Shown here: one piece after another, positions 17,338 through 26,173 of the stretch
Position numbering within the stretch: the stretch's first letter is position 1
How the letters are laid out: each line of letters opens with the position of its first letter
DNA from: Nocardiopsis sp. YSL2
GTDB taxonomy: Bacteria > Actinomycetota > Actinomycetes > Streptosporangiales > Streptosporangiaceae
Length of the DNA: 64,000 bases
Assembly (NCBI RefSeq): GCF_030555055.1
Contig: NZ_JAMOAO010000001.1
Location: 3,720,001 to 3,784,000 of the forward strand
Direction: 5' to 3'
The notes under the pieces: generated by a model
The model's database searches: none
What the model saw: the letters and a program-made list of their open reading frames with translations, nothing else
What the model was told of the DNA's origin: nothing
Program-made: the position numbers and the translations under genes

Positions 17338-18453
17338 TCACCACTCGTGGTGCGCCACGACGTCGCGGGCCAGCGCCTCGCGGTCACCGTCCCCGTCCAT
17401 CCGGACCCGGCCGGAGAGCCGCACGAGATCGTCGGCGGTGAGGTCGGCCGTGCGAGGTCCGGCTGACCCGTCCGCGGCCGGGCGCGAGCGCGCCTCCGGT
17501 GCCGTCGACAGCTGTGCGTAGAAGCCGGGCGCGAGTTCCCTGCGGGCCAGGTCAGGCCCGCCCGTCCCGGCGGCGCCCGACGCGAGCAGGACCACACCCC
17601 CGCTCTCCTCGCACGTCGCGGTGTCGCAGCCGGACCGGAGGGGCTCCGGCCGACCGCCGAGGAAGGACTCCGCGGGTGCGCTCGTGAGGACGACCCGTTG
17701 TCCGTCCCCGTCCTCGTAGGTGAGAACGAAGGCGTGGCCGGCCTCCGTGAGCCGCGTGCCGACGGGTTCCCACGCGGGGTCGTCGAGGAGGGCGATGTCG
17801 TGGGGGTAGGCGGCGTAGGTCGCCTCGGTGGCGCGGAGGGTCCTCTCGTGGACCTGGGCTCCGACGACGGCCTCCGCCATGGCTCGCAGCACCAGCAGAC
17901 CGACCAGGGCGCACACGACGAGCCAGGGCCGGCGCTCACCGGCCGCCGCGACGACCGCGGCGACGACGGCCGCCGCCAGAGCCGCGGCCACCGCCGTGCC
18001 CACCGACCAGGGAGCGCTGGCCAGGCGGTCGGTGACGGCCGTCTGGGCCCAGGCGGCCATGCCCGCGGCGGTGAGGAACCCGGCCGCGGTCGCGGGCCGC
18101 ACGACCCCCGACCTTCGGAGGAGGACGGTCAGGAGGGCCAGGCCGGCGGCGGCGAGCACGACCGTTCCCGCGAAGAAGACGAGGTCGTGCGCGATCCCGC
18201 GGCCGCCCTGGAACAGCGTGTCCCATGACCACGAGAGCGCTGTCGGGGCCAGACCGAGACAGAGTGCGTAGGGCACCCCGCACAGGAGCAGGGCGAGGGC
18301 CCGGGCCGTTCGGGTCGGAGCCGTGCGCGCGGGTGGTGCGGGGGTGGAGCCGACCTGCACGATGAACCCCGATTCCCACTCGATCCGCACGTGGGAGGTG
18401 CCCGACGGGGTTCGGAACCGAGGGCCGCTCCGAGTCGGCCCCGCGTCGTGCAC
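17338..18453 (-). CDS. Multi-helix membrane protein with C-terminal exported domain (paralogue of 28576-29532)
   Basis: A 371-residue protein of unknown function. Five or six predicted membrane helices occupy about 47-190, followed by a soluble, probably exported domain (about 200-360). That domain carries LLDDPAWEPVGTRLTEAG, an AFVLTYEDGDGQRVVLTSAP strand pair and a Cys pair in LRSGCDTATCEES. The second copy in this window shares the same order (VLDHPNW, LRLTYRDPEG, RSGCEFPDVRC), so these define a paralogous family. The GTG at 18453 overlaps its GGAGGAG ribosome-binding site closely, so the true start may lie downstream, for example at V22. No neighbour clarifies its role. Confidence 0.6.
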   Translation of the reverse strand: MHDAGPTRSGPRFRTPSGTSHVRIEWESGFIVQVGSTPAPPARTAPTRTARALALLLCGVPYALCLGLAPTALSWSWDTLFQGGRGIAHDLVFFAGTVVLAAAGLALLTVLLRRSGVVRPATAAGFLTAAGMAAWAQTAVTDRLASAPWSVGTAVAAALAAAVVAAVVAAAGERRPWLVVCALVGLLVLRAMAEAVVGAQVHERTLRATEATYAAYPHDIALLDDPAWEPVGTRLTEAGHAFVLTYEDGDGQRVVLTSAPAESFLGGRPEPLRSGCDTATCEESGGVVLLASGAAGTGGPDLARRELAPGFYAQLSTAPEARSRPAADGSAGPRTADLTADDLVRLSGRVRMDGDGDREALARDVVAHHEW

Positions 18454-19180
18454 TCCTCCTCGCCGCCACGGTAACGGAGGAGTTCAGCGGGCATCGACCA
18501 CCCCTGCCCTCGGCCGGTCGGCCCTTCGGCGACGCTCACCGGCGTTCCCTCACCGCGGGCACCTTCACGGCGTCCACCCACGGGAGCGCTCGTCCTCGCC
18601 ACGAACCGCCGGGGGGCCGGGGGCGGTCGCTCCGGGGGCGCGGAGGTACCCGCGGATGAATCAAAGGTGTACGTGGAATGAACACCAGGCCTCATGTGCG
18701 TCGGAAACCGAATGTCTTCGCGGTGCGGGTCGCTCCGCGTGTGGGTTTCGGCCCTGCGCCAACCATGACTGGGGTTCTCACGGAAGGTGTTCTGGGGACG
18801 GCGGCCCAGTCCGATTGATCATCTGGTGTCCACTTTTCGCCGAGAACATGAGTGTGATGCCGCTCATACTCGCTTGCGGGCCACCAAATTGTGGCCTAGG
18901 GGTATTGGGGCGTTTCGGAAGGCCGATCATGTCCACTACCTGCGGAAACAGTAAGTCACGCCCGATATGTCCCCATGGGGAGGAGTGCGTCCGTGACGGG
19001 AACGGCAAAACCGGTCGCGTTGCTCTCGTGCCTGAACCCGGGGATGGCGCACCATGGATGATGGGGTAGAGACATGCGGGGGTCCACCGTCGCGGGTGGC
19101 CGACAGTTCGGCGTGCGCGCGGCCCGGGCCCCGAGTCTGCCATCGTCCCTCGGCACGGACCACGACGCAGGAGCCAGCAG
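18454..19180. other. 727-bp region upstream of the VirB6-like gene
   Basis: No gene found. Base composition drops between about 18650 and 19020, typical of a control region. It contains a short inverted repeat GCCAC-CAAATT-GTGGC near 18890 and a GGGGTAT string at 18899-18905. The ATGGGGTAGA element shared with the other secretion operons is at 19061-19070. Confidence 0.45.
19061..19070 (+). promoter_or_regulatory. ATGGGGTAGA element upstream of VirB6-like gene
   Basis: Exact copy of the 10-mer before the TcpC-like gene, 111 nt before this start codon. Confidence 0.35.
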
Positions 19181-21511
19181 ATGACGCATCAGCACGTCCA
19201 CCGGCGGGGTTGGCGACGCCTACTGATGACGTTCCTCCTGCTAGTCGGTTTCCTCGTGCTGCCGCTCACCAGCGCTCACGCGAACCCGTTGTGCCCTGGA
19301 CAGCCCGCGCCCCTGCCGGAATCGGCGGGCAGCGGTTCCGACGGACTGCTGGTTCCGCCGCAGTCCCAGTCGGCCATCGAGGGATCGCCGGACGGACTGC
19401 CTCCCGACGCGAGCATGTACGGGCAGTACGGAACGGCCGGGACGCAATGGCACATGATCACCGAGTCGTGTGTGGACGGCATCTCCAACGGCGCCCAGGC
19501 GACGCTGGCGAACACGGCCTGGGACCTGTCCCAGACCATCAACCAGTCCACGATCACCGTCTACCAGGCGGCCACGTCCGACGGTCTTCTGTCCAGCTTC
19601 AACGAACTGGTCGAGAACGTCGTCGTCACGCTCCGCGAGGGCATTTGGCGACCGCTCATTCCGACGGTGGTCATTCTGGGCGCGTTGTGGCTGGGGTGGT
19701 TCGGCCTCATCCGCAAGCGGATGACCCTCACCATCGAATCGACGATCTGGATGGTGGCGGCCACGGCACTGGGCATGTGGATCCTGGTCAACCCGGCCCA
19801 GGTGATGGGTCTGTCCAGCGGCCTGGTCAACTCCGGAAGCCAGTTGGTGACCAGCACGGTGGGCCAGGTTCCCTACGGAGGCGGGTCGGGCTCGTGTCCG
19901 GCCGGGGCCCAAGCACCGGAACGGGCGGCGTGGGAGTCCGAGGCGGACTTCCAGGTGCGCCGCAACGCCGACATGCTGTGGTCGAGCCTGGTGTGCCAAC
20001 CCTGGGTCGCCGGACAGTTCGGCAACGGGGACATCGCGGAGATTGCTTCTCAGGAGCACGCGACGGAACTGATCGCGGCGCAGGGAATCAGCCGAGTGGA
20101 GCAGCAACAGATATCTGATGGAGAGCTTGACGCTACGACGCTTCTAGAAGATAAACAGGAGAACTACGAGGCGATTGCCTCGAACGTTGAGTCCTCTTTC
20201 CCTAGCGTCTACCCGCTTTTTGCTGGAGAGGATCAAGGCAGTCGTCTCGGAGTGGCGACACTTGCGCTTTTTGCATCAATTTTCGCAGGTGGCCTGATCC
20301 TTGCCGGTTCAATAGCTCTCATCGTTCTGAAGATCGGGTTCCTGCTCCTCTTCCTGTTCGCGCCGATCTTCCTCCTGATCGGGATCCATCCGGGCTACGG
20401 GCGCATGGTCCTGCTGCGCTGGGTGGAGTTGATGATCGGCTTCCTGCTGAAGCAGATCTTCGTCGTTCTCCTGATCTCGTTGTTGGTCATGTGCTACGGG
20501 ATGGTCATGTCCACCAGTCTTGGATGGGGCTTGCAGATGATTCTGCTCGCCCTGTTCACCCTGGCGCTCTTCATCTACCGAAAGCCGTTCGCCTACCTCT
20601 TCGCTTCCGTGAACGCCAACACCTTCACCTCCCGCATCGTCAGCGACGCGGCGCAGAGCCGCGCCCTCAGCAGGAGCGCGGCGGTCCTGCCCCCGGTCGC
20701 CAACTTCAAGGCCCAGGCCTGGGGCCTACGCCGTGCGCCGATGGTCGCCGGTGCCGCCGCTGGAGTCCCGGCTGGGACCGGAGGTGCGGCCGGTGCGATG
20801 GAAGGGGCAGTGGGAGAAGACCCACAGGCCGAGGGCGGGCCGGTGCGCGGTGATGGGACCCGGGTACGAGGCACTGCCGGCTATGGCCGGGTCCGAGGCG
20901 ACGGCTCTCCGCCTCCGCTCCGGATGAACCGTGAGACCACTGCCGCCAGCGGATCACGGACAGCGAGTGCGAGTCGAAGCGGCGACAAGGCGCCGACGCT
21001 GAACGGTGGTGGGAGTGGTGCTATCCCGCCTCGGCCGAGTGGCGGATACACCGGGACCGGGGACAGCGGTTGGGCTTCCGTCTTCGGTTCCGACAGCGGA
21101 GATCGTGGTGGTTCGCGCCGTCATGAGGACGGGGGCGGACGAGGAGCCCCGGCCGTCGGCGGCGACCGTCCGTCTGCTCCTGGGCGTGCTGCCGGTGCGG
21201 AGCGGCCCGACCCCGGTACGGGTCGCGGGATCTTCAACGGCCGGGAGGAAACGCCGGCCAAGGGGAGCTTCGGGAGCCGTGGTTCCCGTTGGGGAGCCCC
21301 GCGTGACCGGCGTGAGCGGTCCGCCCCCCAGCGACCGGCCCGGCCGGCGCCCGGCCCGGCCGGCAGTCGGAGCGACGGCGACGGGGGTTGGCTGACCGGA
21401 TCCGGCAAGCGCAAGGACAATGCTCCCATCACCCCCTTCTGGGGGGAGACCAGCTCCTCCAACAGCAGGGACCGCAAGCGCGACGTGCCCTTCTGGCTGA
21501 ACGACGACTGA
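19181..21511 (+). CDS. VirB6/TrbL-like polytopic secretion channel protein
   Basis: A 776-residue protein with an N-terminal signal-like helix (about 14-32, ending SAHANP), an exported loop, a pair of helices near 155-210, a second loop and a cluster of very hydrophobic helices at about 360-475. This is the layout of VirB6/TrbL proteins, which form the inner-membrane channel of type IV secretion systems. Residues 530-776 are a Gly/Ser/Arg-rich, probably disordered cytosolic tail ending FWLNDD. Bases about 20100-20330 are near 50% G+C, well below the flanks, giving the gene a mosaic look. It starts a compact operon with the next three genes. Confidence 0.75.
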   Translation: MTHQHVHRRGWRRLLMTFLLLVGFLVLPLTSAHANPLCPGQPAPLPESAGSGSDGLLVPPQSQSAIEGSPDGLPPDASMYGQYGTAGTQWHMITESCVDGISNGAQATLANTAWDLSQTINQSTITVYQAATSDGLLSSFNELVENVVVTLREGIWRPLIPTVVILGALWLGWFGLIRKRMTLTIESTIWMVAATALGMWILVNPAQVMGLSSGLVNSGSQLVTSTVGQVPYGGGSGSCPAGAQAPERAAWESEADFQVRRNADMLWSSLVCQPWVAGQFGNGDIAEIASQEHATELIAAQGISRVEQQQISDGELDATTLLEDKQENYEAIASNVESSFPSVYPLFAGEDQGSRLGVATLALFASIFAGGLILAGSIALIVLKIGFLLLFLFAPIFLLIGIHPGYGRMVLLRWVELMIGFLLKQIFVVLLISLLVMCYGMVMSTSLGWGLQMILLALFTLALFIYRKPFAYLFASVNANTFTSRIVSDAAQSRALSRSAAVLPPVANFKAQAWGLRRAPMVAGAAAGVPAGTGGAAGAMEGAVGEDPQAEGGPVRGDGTRVRGTAGYGRVRGDGSPPPLRMNRETTAASGSRTASASRSGDKAPTLNGGGSGAIPPRPSGGYTGTGDSGWASVFGSDSGDRGGSRRHEDGGGRGAPAVGGDRPSAPGRAAGAERPDPGTGRGIFNGREETPAKGSFGSRGSRWGAPRDRRERSAPQRPARPAPGPAGSRSDGDGGWLTGSGKRKDNAPITPFWGETSSSNSRDRKRDVPFWLNDD

Positions 21512-21530
21512 CGGACAAAGGCCCCGACCC

Positions 21531-22205
21531 ATGCCGAACCCTCTCCCCGAACGCGCCCAGCGGGCGGTCTTCATCGGACTTGTCGTCGTGCTGGTCGCCT
21601 TCGGCCTCTATCTCAGTGTCGGGGGCTTCGGGGGAGATGAGCCGGAGGAGGAACCGGCGGCCGCTCCACCGGATTCCGGCCCCCCTCCGGCCGGACCGGA
21701 GGACAGCGGTGGGCTGGGCGGCTTGTCCACGGTGGCCCCCAGTCCGATCGAGACGACGGACGAGGACGATCTGGACGTCTTCGACTGGATGCCGTTCAGC
21801 GAGGCGGAGTTCCGAGCCGCCGGCGCTACGGCGCGTGCCTTCGGCGAGGCCTACGGAACGATCGACTACACCCAGTCTCCGGAGTCCTACTACGCCGCGA
21901 TGGAGGATCTGGCCACCCCCGAGTACGCCGGAGTCCTGTCCGAGGCGACGCGCGCCGGAGCCTTCTGGGAGGAGATGTCCGGTGTGGAGGCCGTCGCCGA
22001 GGGGCGTGCGGAGGTCGACAGGGTCAGGACCTTCGGTGAAGACTCCATCACGTTCGTCGTGACCGTCCAGTCCATCACGGAGACGGGTGACGCCGAGTTC
22101 GATGAGGAGCTCGGGGAGTTCGCCGTCACCGTCGTTCGTAGTGGGAACCGGTGGAGGGTCTTCGACTTTCAACCCGGCGACGCTGGACAGTTCGGGGAGG
22201 AGTGA
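21531..22205 (+). CDS. Single-helix exported protein, VirB8/TcpC-like candidate
   Basis: A 224-residue protein: short cytosolic N-terminus, one membrane helix at about 11-31, an acidic Pro-rich spacer (36-85) and a C-terminal domain (about 90-218). The pattern of that domain (AFGEAYGTIDYTQSPESYYAAMEDLATPEY followed by strands ITFVVTVQSI and FAVTVVRSGNRWRVFDF) fits an NTF2-like fold. It resembles the exported half of the TcpC-like protein at 2180. A second VirB8-like subunit in the same system is plausible. The gene begins 19 bp after the VirB6-like gene and ends in a GTGA overlap with the next one, indicating cotranscription. Confidence 0.62.
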   Translation: MPNPLPERAQRAVFIGLVVVLVAFGLYLSVGGFGGDEPEEEPAAAPPDSGPPPAGPEDSGGLGGLSTVAPSPIETTDEDDLDVFDWMPFSEAEFRAAGATARAFGEAYGTIDYTQSPESYYAAMEDLATPEYAGVLSEATRAGAFWEEMSGVEAVAEGRAEVDRVRTFGEDSITFVVTVQSITETGDAEFDEELGEFAVTVVRSGNRWRVFDFQPGDAGQFGEE

Positions 22206-23392
22206 CTCTTTTGTTCCCCCGTTTCATCACCCCCACCAGGTCTGACAAGGGCGCCGCGGGTCTGTGGGTCGGCGCCGCGGCCGTCATCGGGGTCACGCTC
22301 ACGATCATGCTCGCCATGTTCGTGATCCCGGTGATCTCGAATTCGACACAGCAGGTCGGCTCGATGCTGGCCAACGGTCTCGTCTGTGCGCCGAACGCGG
22401 ACGCCGATCAGCCCGACGCGAGCGGCTACGCCATGGATTCCATCCCGGAGAACTACCTGGAGATCTATCAGGAGGTCGGGGAGGACCGAGGGATTCCATG
22501 GAACATCCTCGCGGGCGTAGGTCAGGTGGAGTCCCATCACGGGCGTTGGGAGGGCCCGGGGATCACCGAGGGACACAACGACTGGGGCGCGGCCGGGCCC
22601 ATGCAGTTCGGTTCGCTCGACGGCTCGGCGGCGGGGAACAGTTGGGGTGGCGAGCCCGTCCAAGCGGTCGAGGACCGGCCGGAGACCGGATACGGGCTCG
22701 ACGGCAACGGGGACGGGATCGTGAACGTCTACGATCCGGCTGACGCGATCCCCGCGGCCGCGGACTATCTGCTGGCCCACGGCCTCGCCGACGACGTTCG
22801 ACAGGCGATCTACGGATACAACCACGCCTGGTGGTACGTGGACGACGTCATGGAGTGGGCCGGGGAGTACTCCGACGGCGAATTCAACACCACGGACTCG
22901 GTCCGCACGGCCGTCCTCTGCGAGCTCGACGCGGAAGGCGTTCCTATCGGCCGTGCTCCTGACGAACTCACACAGGCGGTCATCGACTGGGCCCTGGACC
23001 AGCGGGGGAAGCCCTACATCTGGGGTGGAACCGGGCCGAACGGCTACGACTGCTCCGGGCTGACGATGAAGGCCTACGAAAGCATCGGCGCGACCATTCC
23101 CCGGGTGTCACAGGACCAGTGGGGATTCGGCCCGGAGATTCCGCAGGGGGAGGAACAACCGGGTGACCTGGTGTTCTTCGATGTGACCAGAGCCGGAGAG
23201 CCTCCGGGGCCAGGCCATATGGGCATGGTGATCGGCGATGGTCTGATGGTCGAAGCCTGGTGCACCGACTGTGGACCGATCGCGGTGCGGGAGTACGATA
23301 ACCCCAATCGTGCGGACATCGTGGGATTCACCCGCCCGCTCGAGCATCCGGACGTGAAGGCCCAGCTGGAGGCACAGGATAACCGTGGCTGA
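22202..23392 (+). CDS. Two-domain peptidoglycan hydrolase (lysozyme-like + NlpC/P60)
   Basis: A 396-residue protein with a membrane anchor helix at about 22-45. A lysozyme-like transglycosylase domain follows (about 82-225), with E110 in AGVGQVESHHG as likely catalytic acid. The C-terminal NlpC/P60 endopeptidase domain (about 255-385) has C284 in YDCSGL and H339 in GHMGMV. This pair of domains is standard for the VirB1-like wall-opening enzymes of Gram-positive conjugation systems (TcpG type). The start is uncertain: GTG 22202 overlaps the previous stop (GTGA); TTG 22211 has the better distance to GGGGAGG at 22194-22200. It supports the identification of the whole locus as an envelope-spanning secretion machine. 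Confidence 0.88.
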   Translation: MTLLFPRFITPTRSDKGAAGLWVGAAAVIGVTLTIMLAMFVIPVISNSTQQVGSMLANGLVCAPNADADQPDASGYAMDSIPENYLEIYQEVGEDRGIPWNILAGVGQVESHHGRWEGPGITEGHNDWGAAGPMQFGSLDGSAAGNSWGGEPVQAVEDRPETGYGLDGNGDGIVNVYDPADAIPAAADYLLAHGLADDVRQAIYGYNHAWWYVDDVMEWAGEYSDGEFNTTDSVRTAVLCELDAEGVPIGRAPDELTQAVIDWALDQRGKPYIWGGTGPNGYDCSGLTMKAYESIGATIPRVSQDQWGFGPEIPQGEEQPGDLVFFDVTRAGEPPGPGHMGMVIGDGLMVEAWCTDCGPIAVREYDNPNRADIVGFTRPLEHPDVKAQLEAQDNRG

Positions 23393-24152
23393 TGAAAAGG
23401 TCGCCGCTCCGAAGAAGGGGCTTCACGGTTGGCGCGCGGCGGCCGCGGTCTTCGGTTGCGGAACCTTGGCCGCCTTCGGTGTCTTCGGGGTGCTCGTACT
23501 GGTCATCAGTACGTTGTTCGACGCCGCATCGTCGGGGATCGAAGCCTCTGCCGAAACCGGCACAGGACCTGCGGAGCAGATCGGAGAAGCGCGTTCTTCC
23601 CTCGCAGCAGAAGAGATGAACGTTTGCGACGACAACCTTGATCCACTCACCACGATTACGACCACGCGAGTGGACGGTGGTGAAGACTATGTGGATACCG
23701 AGACCGGTGGTGAACCGGATATCGAGGGTGCGTCGAGGGTCGTTCGGGACGACTGCCTTTGGACGATCACTCCATCTGGTGGATCCACGCCCTGGGACTT
23801 CGAATTCAAGTATGATGCGATCATCGACGCCGAGGGTGGGAGATCCCCGGAAGAGCTTGCTTCGAATGAATTCGAGGAAAGTCGTTCTGGGCTGGCGGAA
23901 GGCGTGTCAGAGGTAGAGGCCGAGGGCAGTGCCGACTTCGGGCCGAGATCGTATTCCGTTTATGGCTCGGGTGAGCAGGGGCAGTCCGTCTATCTACTTC
24001 TGGTTCAAGCCAAGAGCGCTGTGTATGTTATTCGCTTCGAGGACCAGGTCGAAGGATCTGTCGGTGCTGTTCCCGAGAACACCTTCCGGACCGAAGCCAG
24101 GAAGATAACGAACTTCCTCGGCCACGGCTTTGAGTACTGGATTCCGGAGTAG
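23385..24152 (+). CDS. Single-helix exported protein, last gene of the VirB6-like operon
   Basis: A 255-residue protein of unknown family starting at GTG 23385 and overlapping the hydrolase gene by 8 bp. It has a basic N-terminus, one membrane helix (about 19-45) and an exported domain of about 200 residues with two Cys (NVCDD and RDDCLW) that could pair. The end (SVYLLLVQAKSAVYVIRFEDQV) shows alternating strands. Coding sequence from about 23570 onward is distinctly less GC-rich than the neighbours, suggesting different ancestry or weaker expression. Strict overlap suggests it works with the hydrolase or VirB6-like channel. It ends 7 bp from the convergent thymidine kinase gene with no hairpin between them. 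Confidence 0.55.
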   Translation: MADEKVAAPKKGLHGWRAAAAVFGCGTLAAFGVFGVLVLVISTLFDAASSGIEASAETGTGPAEQIGEARSSLAAEEMNVCDDNLDPLTTITTTRVDGGEDYVDTETGGEPDIEGASRVVRDDCLWTITPSGGSTPWDFEFKYDAIIDAEGGRSPEELASNEFEESRSGLAEGVSEVEAEGSADFGPRSYSVYGSGEQGQSVYLLLVQAKSAVYVIRFEDQVEGSVGAVPENTFRTEARKITNFLGHGFEYWIPE

Positions 24153-24159
24153 GTGCTGG

Positions 24160-24711
24160 TCAGGCGACGCCGGCCATGAAGTGGTGGCGGCACAGGGTGG
24201 CGTAGGACTCGTTGCCGCCGATGTGGACCTGCTCGCCCTGGTAGATCATGACGCCGTCGACCACGCGGGCGTTGTGGGTCGCCCGGCTCCCGCACCAGCA
24301 GCGAGCCGACACGGGCAGGACCTCGATCTTGTCGGCGAGTTCGACCAGGCGCTGGGAACCCGGGAACAACTGCCCCTGGAAGTCGGTCAGGATGCCGTAG
24401 CAGTACACGTCGATGCCCATGCCGTCGACGACTCCCGCCAACTGGCCCACCTGCTTGTGCGACAGGAACTGGGCCTCGTCGCAGATCACGTACGGGGCCT
24501 TGCGGTCGGCGATGTCGTCGTACAGGTCCAGGTTGTCGCCGACCTCGACGGCCGGGGAGGTCAGGCCGAGGCGCGACGAGATGATCCCCTCGCCTGCACG
24601 GTCCTGCTTCGTGTAGAGCACGCCCTCGCCGCCGCGTGAGTGGTGTTCCTGCAGAGCCATCGTGCTCTTGCCCGAGTTCATCGCCCCGGTGAAGTACTTC
24701 AGCTCCGCCAT
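24160..24711 (-). CDS. tdk: Thymidine kinase (type II)
   Basis: A 183-residue enzyme that phosphorylates thymidine with ATP in the salvage pathway. Walker A is GAMNSGKST (9-17), the Walker-B-like ICDEAQF is present, and a zinc site is formed by two Cys in ARCWCG plus Cys and His in YATLCRHHF near the end, all diagnostic of the tetrameric bacterial/TK1 class. The start at 24711 is supported by GAGGAAGAGG just upstream on the minus strand; longer in-frame extensions have no coding character. It is convergent with the preceding operon and looks like a single-gene unit. Confidence 0.95.
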   Translation of the reverse strand: MAELKYFTGAMNSGKSTMALQEHHSRGGEGVLYTKQDRAGEGIISSRLGLTSPAVEVGDNLDLYDDIADRKAPYVICDEAQFLSHKQVGQLAGVVDGMGIDVYCYGILTDFQGQLFPGSQRLVELADKIEVLPVSARCWCGSRATHNARVVDGVMIYQGEQVHIGGNESYATLCRHHFMAGVA

Positions 24712-25127
24712 GCCTCTTCCTCGATCGCGGGCGCTGTGCCGTCGCCGCCGCCCCGGCTGGTGCCGTGGCCAGCAGTGAAGATACCAGTGGGTCCGGGCCT
24801 CGGTTGAACCGCTGTCGCCTCCGAGCCGTCGAAGCTTTCGTCGTAGTTTCCCGGCGTGATGGAGGAGTTCCTGGAGCACAGCGTGTTTGTGGACGATGCC
24901 GTCTCGGGTCAGGGTGCGGCCGAAACGGGGGTGTGGGATGTTCCACGCGATATCCGGGCTGTGGGTGATGCTTTCGTGACCCAGGACCGTGGGCGGGCGC
25001 CGGTCGTTCTGGGGCGTGGGCGACTGCCGGACCACCCGGAGCGCACTGGAGGGGTCGGGGTCGGCGATTCGATATCTTTGACCCGCTGTTTCGGCATACA
25101 GCGTGTTTTGCGGAAGGGGAAGTAAAC
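24712..25127. other. 416-bp divergent intergenic region
   Basis: Lies between divergent tdk and the cation channel gene and must hold both promoters. I see no RNA gene, no strong inverted repeat and no convincing promoter hexamers. Confidence 0.4.
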
Positions 25128-26003
25128 TTGCGGCGTTCGCAGGTCGCGCATGTGGTCGAGAGCCGTTGGTTCTCGAACACGATGCTCGTGGTGATCCTGA
25201 TCAATGCCGCCATTTTGGGGTGGGCAACTTATGGGGGTTCTGCCCAGCCGTATTTGGTGTTGGCGGAGCGGGTCGTGGTCGGCGTCTTCGTCGTCGAGCT
25301 GACCCTGAAGCTGATCGCGTGGAGAGGCGGATTCTTCCGGGACCCGTGGAACTGGTTCGACTTCTTCGTGGTCGTCATCTCCGTCATCCCCGCCACCGGG
25401 CCCTTCTCGGTCCTGCGGATCCTGCGCGTGCTACGGGTGCTGCGGGTGATCACCGCCGTCCCGCAGATGCGGACGATCATCAGTGCCCTGTTCCGTGCGG
25501 TGCCCGGGATGGGCACGGTCATCGGGCTGCTCCTGGTGGTCATCTACACGGCCGCGATCCTGGGGCAGCAGCTCTTCGGCGAGGACGTGCCGCAGTACTT
25601 CGGCGACCTGGGGACGTCGCTCTACACGCTGTTCACGGTGATGACGACGGAGAATTGGCCGGACTTCGCCGATGCAGTCGCCGAGGACCACCCGATGGGG
25701 TGGATGTTCTTCGTCGGCTACATCGTTCTGACGACCTTCATCATCCTCAACCTCGTGATCGGCGTGATCGTGACGTCGATGGAGCAGGAGGTCGATTCCC
25801 GGTGGTGGGTCGAGGACCAGGAGTTGGAGGCCGTTCAGCACGAGGCCGTCATGGTCAAGCTGACGGAGCTGAGTGAGCAGGTGGCGCGGCTGGACCGCAT
25901 GGTGCGCGATCACGGGGGAGATCCGGACGCGGACGAGCCGACCGGTCAGGGGACGGCCGTCCCCGAGCCGGTCCACCAGCCCAACGCCAACGGGAACGGG
26001 TAG
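25128..26003 (+). CDS. Voltage-gated cation channel (NaChBac-like, six helices)
   Basis: A 291-residue single-repeat ion channel subunit that should assemble as a tetramer. Helices S1-S3 cover about 15-90. The S4 voltage sensor has regularly spaced arginines from R97 to R106 (RILRVLRVLR). S5 is at about 128-148, the pore loop at 165-185 and S6 at 192-217. A C-terminal coiled coil follows (about 232-262). The filter reads MTTENWPDF, with Glu175 in place of the TLESW-type filter of NaChBac, so sodium versus calcium selectivity is not obvious. The start is TTG with AAGGGGA about 8 nt upstream. No partner gene is adjacent. Confidence 0.85.
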   Translation: MRRSQVAHVVESRWFSNTMLVVILINAAILGWATYGGSAQPYLVLAERVVVGVFVVELTLKLIAWRGGFFRDPWNWFDFFVVVISVIPATGPFSVLRILRVLRVLRVITAVPQMRTIISALFRAVPGMGTVIGLLLVVIYTAAILGQQLFGEDVPQYFGDLGTSLYTLFTVMTTENWPDFADAVAEDHPMGWMFFVGYIVLTTFIILNLVIGVIVTSMEQEVDSRWWVEDQELEAVQHEAVMVKLTELSEQVARLDRMVRDHGGDPDADEPTGQGTAVPEPVHQPNANGNG

Positions 26004-26153
26004 CCCTTTCGCCAGGACGTGAGGCGCCCGGAGGCCCGAGGGGTTGGGCTTCCGGGGGTCGTGTGCCGGGGGAGACGGAGGGGCGGCGTCTGGTGCTACC
26101 TGGACTTCGACTTCGAGGACAGCGAACGGGGGACGGTTCTCGCCCCCAACAGC

Positions 26154-26173
26154 GGGGGCCAGGCCTGGCCCCC
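26154..26173. repeat. Perfect 20-bp palindrome
   Basis: GGGGGCCAGGCCTGGCCCCC has no loop and is followed by a partial echo (CAGTGCCTGGCCCC). It could be a transcription end for the channel gene 150 bp upstream or a protein site. Confidence 0.5.

Noticed and set aside
18899..18905. GGGGTAT as a stress sigma-B type minus-10
   Set aside because: No GTTT-like minus-35 at 14-16 bp upstream.
2180..24152. Interpretation as an integrative conjugative element
   Set aside because: No integrase, relaxase, replication initiator or att repeats seen; locus is interrupted by host-type genes and flanked by core genes.
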